A DNA stretch of 7,278 nt from JASBZA01 sp964392065 (GTDB taxonomy: Bacteria > Bacillota > Clostridia > Saccharofermentanales > Fastidiosipilaceae), in the NCBI GenBank assembly GCA_964392065.1, contig CAYMOG010000051.1:1-7278 (forward strand). Direction: 5' to 3'. The position numbers and the translations under genes were made by a program. Positions 5,170 through 7,278 of this stretch are shown one piece after another (positions within the stretch are counted from its first letter, which is position 1; the number at the start of each line of letters is the position of its first letter). The notes under the pieces were generated by a model, which was not told the DNA's origin, did not search any database, and saw only the letters and a list, made by a program, of their open reading frames with translations.

Positions 5170-6969
5170 ATGGTAGAGTCAAGAATAAATTATGCTCGGA
5201 TCGGAATCCGGCCAGTAATTGATGGTAGACAAGGTGGAGTCAGAGAATCTCTAGAAGATAAAACAATGGCTATGGCGAAGGCTGCCAAAGAACTCATTGA
5301 GCAAAATGTTTACTATGCCGACGGCAAACCCGTAGAAGTGGTGATTGCCAGCCGCACGATCGGCGGTAGAGGCGATGCAGGGCTTGTAGCCGAAGAGTTT
5401 AGGATAGAAAATATTGTAGCGACTCTCACGGTCACACCGAGCTGGTGCTATGGCACAGAAGTAATAGACCTAGATCCTCATACGACGAAAGCCATCTGGG
5501 GTTTCAATGGTACCGAGAGACCTGGAGCGGTTTTCCTAGCGGCTGCGCTCGCGGGACATGCGCAACGCGGCATGCCCGTATTCTCCATGTATGGACAGAA
5601 TGTACAAGATTTAGACGACCATTCCATCCCAGAAGATGTGGCCCGTAAGATTATTCTTTTTGCCAAAGGCGCCACTACGCTAGGCCAAATCCAGGGCAAA
5701 TCCTACGTCTCTATTGGAAATTCTTGCATGGGTATTGCCGGTTCGCAAATTGACCCTGTATTTATGCATGATTATTTCGGTCTTAACACCGAATACGTCG
5801 ATATGACGGAAATTCTTCGCAGAATAAAACTCGATATTTATGATCAAGAAGAGTATGAGAAATGTCGCGCTTGGATAAGTGCATATTGTAAAGAAGGTTT
5901 CGATGTTAATGCAGGCAAGGATTTCCCTGAAATTATTACGAAGTCCAAAGTCATTCCCGCAGAAGAAGACTGGGACTTCATCGCCAAACAGTCGGTTATT
6001 ATGCGAGACATCATGTTCGGCAACGAGAAATTGGCTGAGTTAGGTTGGAAGGAAGAAGCCCGTGGTCGTAACGGTATTGTAGGTGGATTCCAGGGCCAGA
6101 GACAATGGACCGACTGGCTGCCAAACTGCGACTTCGAAGAAGCCATTATGAACTCAACCTTCGACTGGAATGGGGCGAGAAGACCTACGGCTTTTGCTAC
6201 GGAAAATGATGCGCTAAACGGGCTATCGCTTCTTCTAGGGACACTATTAACGAATAAAGCGCCAATGTTCTCGGACGTCAGAACTTACTGGAGCCCAGAA
6301 GCCGTGGAACGTGTATCCGGCCAGAAGCTGCCCGGCAAGGCTTCTGGAGGCGTCATCCACTTAATTAATTCAGGCGCAACTTGCTTAGATGCAACAGGCG
6401 CTTCTCAAGATGCCAATGGTGAAGGAACGATGAAAGAATTCTGGAACATGACGGAAGAAGATATTAGAGCCTGTTTAGAAGCCACAGACTGGTGCCGTGC
6501 AAACTACGAATATTTCCGTGGAGGCGGTTTTTCTTCTCATTTCAAGACATCCGCAGAAATGCCTATGACGATGCTTCGTATAAATTTAGTAGAAGGCGTT
6601 GGGCCAACCATTCAAATTGTAGAAGGTCACTCGGTTGACCTACCCGATGATATTCATCGCGTATTAGATGAACGTACCGATAGAACCTGGCCTACCACCT
6701 GGTTTGTTCCAGAAGTTGGAGAAGAAGGCTGTGAAACCGTTTACGATGTTATGGCTCGATGGGGCGCTAACCACGGTGCTATTGTCCACGGTCATGTGGG
6801 AGAAGAGCTCATTACAGTAGCTTCCATGCTAAGAATTCCAGTCTCCCTTCACAACATTTCAAAGGATAGAATCTACAGGCCCCATACGGTCAATGGATTT
6901 GGCACAAAAGATCTTGAAGCTTCAGATTACCGCTTCTGTGAGACCTTTGGCCCACTCTATCGAGCATAG
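5170..6969 (+). CDS. fucI: L-fucose isomerase
   Basis: The protein has 599 residues, against about 591 in E. coli FucI, and appears intact. It is a cytoplasmic Mn-dependent aldose-ketose isomerase that converts L-fucose to L-fuculose, and usually D-arabinose to D-ribulose. The N-terminus IGIRPVIDGRQGGVRESLE, the GTERPGAVFLAAALAGHAQ segment and SYVSIGNSCMGIAGSQIDP are diagnostic of the family. The metal and catalytic residues line up with E. coli E337, D361 and H528: E345 in FATEND, D369 in FSDVRTYW and H535 in GANHGA. The E-to-D spacing of 24 is the same as in E. coli. It lies downstream of a good promoter with a candidate repressor site, is divergent from a DeoR regulator, and is 11 bp from a fucA-like gene. 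No fuculokinase is seen in the window. Confidence 0.96.
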   Translation: MVESRINYARIGIRPVIDGRQGGVRESLEDKTMAMAKAAKELIEQNVYYADGKPVEVVIASRTIGGRGDAGLVAEEFRIENIVATLTVTPSWCYGTEVIDLDPHTTKAIWGFNGTERPGAVFLAAALAGHAQRGMPVFSMYGQNVQDLDDHSIPEDVARKIILFAKGATTLGQIQGKSYVSIGNSCMGIAGSQIDPVFMHDYFGLNTEYVDMTEILRRIKLDIYDQEEYEKCRAWISAYCKEGFDVNAGKDFPEIITKSKVIPAEEDWDFIAKQSVIMRDIMFGNEKLAELGWKEEARGRNGIVGGFQGQRQWTDWLPNCDFEEAIMNSTFDWNGARRPTAFATENDALNGLSLLLGTLLTNKAPMFSDVRTYWSPEAVERVSGQKLPGKASGGVIHLINSGATCLDATGASQDANGEGTMKEFWNMTEEDIRACLEATDWCRANYEYFRGGGFSSHFKTSAEMPMTMLRINLVEGVGPTIQIVEGHSVDLPDDIHRVLDERTDRTWPTTWFVPEVGEEGCETVYDVMARWGANHGAIVHGHVGEELITVASMLRIPVSLHNISKDRIYRPHTVNGFGTKDLEASDYRFCETFGPLYRA

Positions 6970-6980
6970 ATAGGAATATT

Positions 6981-7278
6981 ATGGAACAATTAATTGAATA
7001 TGGAAAATTGCTCGAACAGACGGGCTTAACCCTTGGAACAGGTGGCAACCTCTCTTATTACGACAGGGTGAAGGAGCAGATGTATATTACGCCTAGTGGG
7101 ATTCCCTTTGGCGAAATTACGCGAGAGGACATTGTAGTCTTATCCCGTGAAGGTGAACTTATTTCAGGTTCTAGGAAACCTTCTTCTGAATGGGCTATGC
7201 ATGTGATTTTTTACCAACGAAGAGAGGACATAAATGCTGTCATCCACGCCCATACTACTTATGCGACCGTATTTGCGG
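6981..7278 (+). CDS. fucA: Class II aldolase, probably L-fuculose-phosphate aldolase (partial, runs off the window)
   Basis: Ninety-nine codons are visible with no stop before the window edge; full FucA proteins have about 215 residues. GTGGNLS (19-25) is the phosphate-binding loop, and ITPSGIPF (36-43) and KPSSEWAMH (66-74) are family motifs. E70 corresponds to the catalytic Glu73 of E. coli FucA, and H89 and H91 in HAHTTY correspond to zinc ligands His92 and His94. The third zinc His would lie beyond the edge. The enzyme would split L-fuculose-1-phosphate into dihydroxyacetone phosphate and L-lactaldehyde in the cytoplasm. It starts 11 bp after fucI with a modest AGGA ribosome binding site (6972-6975), so it is very likely cotranscribed. 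Related class II aldolases acting on other sugar phosphates cannot be fully excluded, but the motifs and context favour FucA. Confidence 0.85.
   Translation, partial: MEQLIEYGKLLEQTGLTLGTGGNLSYYDRVKEQMYITPSGIPFGEITREDIVVLSREGELISGSRKPSSEWAMHVIFYQRREDINAVIHAHTTYATVFA

Overview
The window looks like a sugar-uptake and sugar-catabolism region of a low-GC Gram-positive bacterium (Firmicutes/Bacillota, probably Clostridia-like). This is an inference. It rests on strong AGGAGG ribosome binding sites, a lipoprotein-type solute-binding protein with a Thr/Glu-rich linker, RpiR and DeoR regulators, and AT-rich intergenic DNA. No RNA gene, insertion sequence, CRISPR array or phage gene was recognised.

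The left half (450-3685) appears to be a decaying carbohydrate ABC-transporter and amino-sugar locus. A full-length solute-binding protein frame (450-1817) is broken by two nonsense codons. One is a TGA exactly where the lipobox cysteine should be, and the other is a TAG at codon 164. Downstream lies only the C-terminal part of a MalG-type permease (about 1896-2411), and no MalF-type partner is present. Next comes one open frame (2450-3685) that joins an RpiR-type helix-turn-helix domain to an N-acylglucosamine 2-epimerase (AGE) lacking its N-terminal part. The simplest reading is two internal deletions plus two point mutations in an ancestral order of binding protein, permeases, RpiR regulator and epimerase. 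A functional regulator-enzyme fusion cannot be excluded.

The right half (3736-7278) looks intact. A DUF1003 membrane protein has a ribosome binding site inside a 10-bp inverted repeat. Its stop codon overlaps that of a convergent DeoR-family regulator through a shared CTAG. The regulator is divergent from fucI (L-fucose isomerase), which is followed after 11 bp by the start of a fucA-like class II aldolase that runs off the window. The divergent spacer holds a good promoter for fucI, with a GATTAA direct repeat and an inverted repeat over its -10 and leader. This suggests an L-fucose/D-arabinose catabolic operon repressed by the neighbouring DeoR protein.

The first 449 bases hold no convincing gene. 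They contain a strong 12-bp hairpin at 89-116, then about 330 AT-rich bases with small inverted repeats leading to the ribosome binding site of the binding-protein gene.
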